Assembly: GCA_002686955.1 (NCBI GenBank)
Contig: NYZA01000095.1
Span: forward strand, 1-13,753
Length of the DNA: 13,753 nucleotides
Direction of reading: 5' to 3'
Origin: Gemmatimonadota bacterium
GTDB lineage: Bacteria; GCA-2686955
Position 1 is the stretch's first letter; each line of letters starts with the position of its first letter. Below, in pieces: positions 13,634 to 13,753 of this stretch. The notes beneath the pieces are model-generated. The model saw only the letters and a list, made by a program, of their open reading frames with translations, was not told the origin of the DNA and ran no database searches. The translations under genes and the position numbers were made by a program.

Positions 13634-13753
13634 CCAGATCGTCGATGGTCAGATCGTCGAGAGTGACATGAACAAGGCCTGCAGCGCCGGGACGGGTTCG
13701 TTTCTCGAGGAACAGGCGGTGTTCCACGGCGTGCACGATATCGAACAGTTCAC
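13539..13753 (+). CDS. Internal fragment of a 2-hydroxyacyl-CoA dehydratase activator (BadF/BadG/BcrA/BcrD ATPase family)
   Basis: After TAA 13536-13538 the plus frame is open to the window end and reads PAAHATAAIRCDPDGGRSLS, then VVEIGGQDAKFIQIVDGQIV, then ESDMNKACSAGTGSFLEEQA, then VFHGVHDIEQF. EIGGQDAKFI is the phosphate-binding motif of the ASKHA ATPase fold. MNKACSAGTGSFLEEQA is the hallmark segment of acyl-CoA dehydratase/reductase activases; its cysteine corresponds to a ligand of the [4Fe-4S] cluster shared across the dimer. These proteins pump electrons into dehydratases or benzoyl-CoA reductase-like enzymes using ATP. The MNKACSAGTGSFLEEQA wording resembles the long, multi-domain activase-like proteins. 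There is no start codon or N-terminal domain: the homology begins abruptly where the minus-strand esterase ends, and the gene runs off the window. Confidence 0.85.

Noticed and set aside
13317-13736. 139-codon minus-strand frame beginning MHAVEHRLFLEKR
   Set aside because: It is antisense of the activator fragment and out of frame with the esterase, with no recognisable motif.
1-13753. tRNA, rRNA, CRISPR array or intact transposase gene
   Set aside because: No cloverleaf with CCA-type arms, no rRNA-like conserved blocks, no spaced direct repeats and no DDE or tyrosine/serine recombinase motif were seen.

Overview
This is a high-GC (about 60 percent) bacterial chromosome fragment with short intergenic gaps and genes on both strands. 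No gene names the taxon. The mix of a full-length Lhr helicase, a YchF/Ola1-type GTPase, Sec-exported hypothetical proteins, an AftB/GT-C-like membrane glycosyltransferase and a PHB-depolymerase-type esterase would fit a Gram-negative lineage of the former Deltaproteobacteria, Acidobacteria or a related metagenomic phylum. That placement is a guess. No rRNA, tRNA, CRISPR array or intact insertion sequence was seen.

Left end (1-609): the tail of one reading frame and two very small genes overlap by 1 and 4 bases (TGATG and GTGA), as in a translationally coupled operon. A non-coding stretch rich in TGTCC/GGACA words follows. Positions 610-1647 (minus) hold a divergent YchF-family GTPase. Divergent from it, 1771-3076 (plus) encodes an exported beta-propeller (BNR/Asp-box) protein whose signal peptide and body are in different frames, so it is frameshifted here. 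Positions 3091-4341 (minus) encode a GNAT-type acyltransferase-like protein. It is separated from an exported hypothetical protein (4673-5536, minus) by a 331-base gap, which holds a roughly 178-base, nearly perfectly self-complementary element resembling a MITE or large REP palindrome.

Middle (5665-10116, plus): a 1483-residue Lhr superfamily 2 helicase with its core and C-terminal extension. Its last 25 bases overlap the end of a convergent gene.

Right part (10092-13633, all minus): read from the right, a PHB-depolymerase-like esterase lacking its N-terminal half, then an unusual fusion of a HEAT-like repeat domain to a SpoU/TrmH-type RNA 2'-O-methyltransferase domain, then a polytopic GT-C glycosyltransferase. 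Gaps of 29 and 42 bases suggest one transcription unit. The last ~215 bases carry, on the plus strand, an internal piece of a 2-hydroxyacyl-CoA dehydratase activator (BadF/BadG/BcrA/BcrD ATPase family). The truncated esterase and this piece meet head to head within about 30 bases, so the right end is either a real rearrangement breakpoint or an assembly chimera.

No multi-gene novel system is convincing. The points most worth a second look are the HEAT-SpoU fusion, the palindromic element, the chimeric right end, the divergent YchF paralogue, and a strong excess of the palindrome CGATCG across the window.
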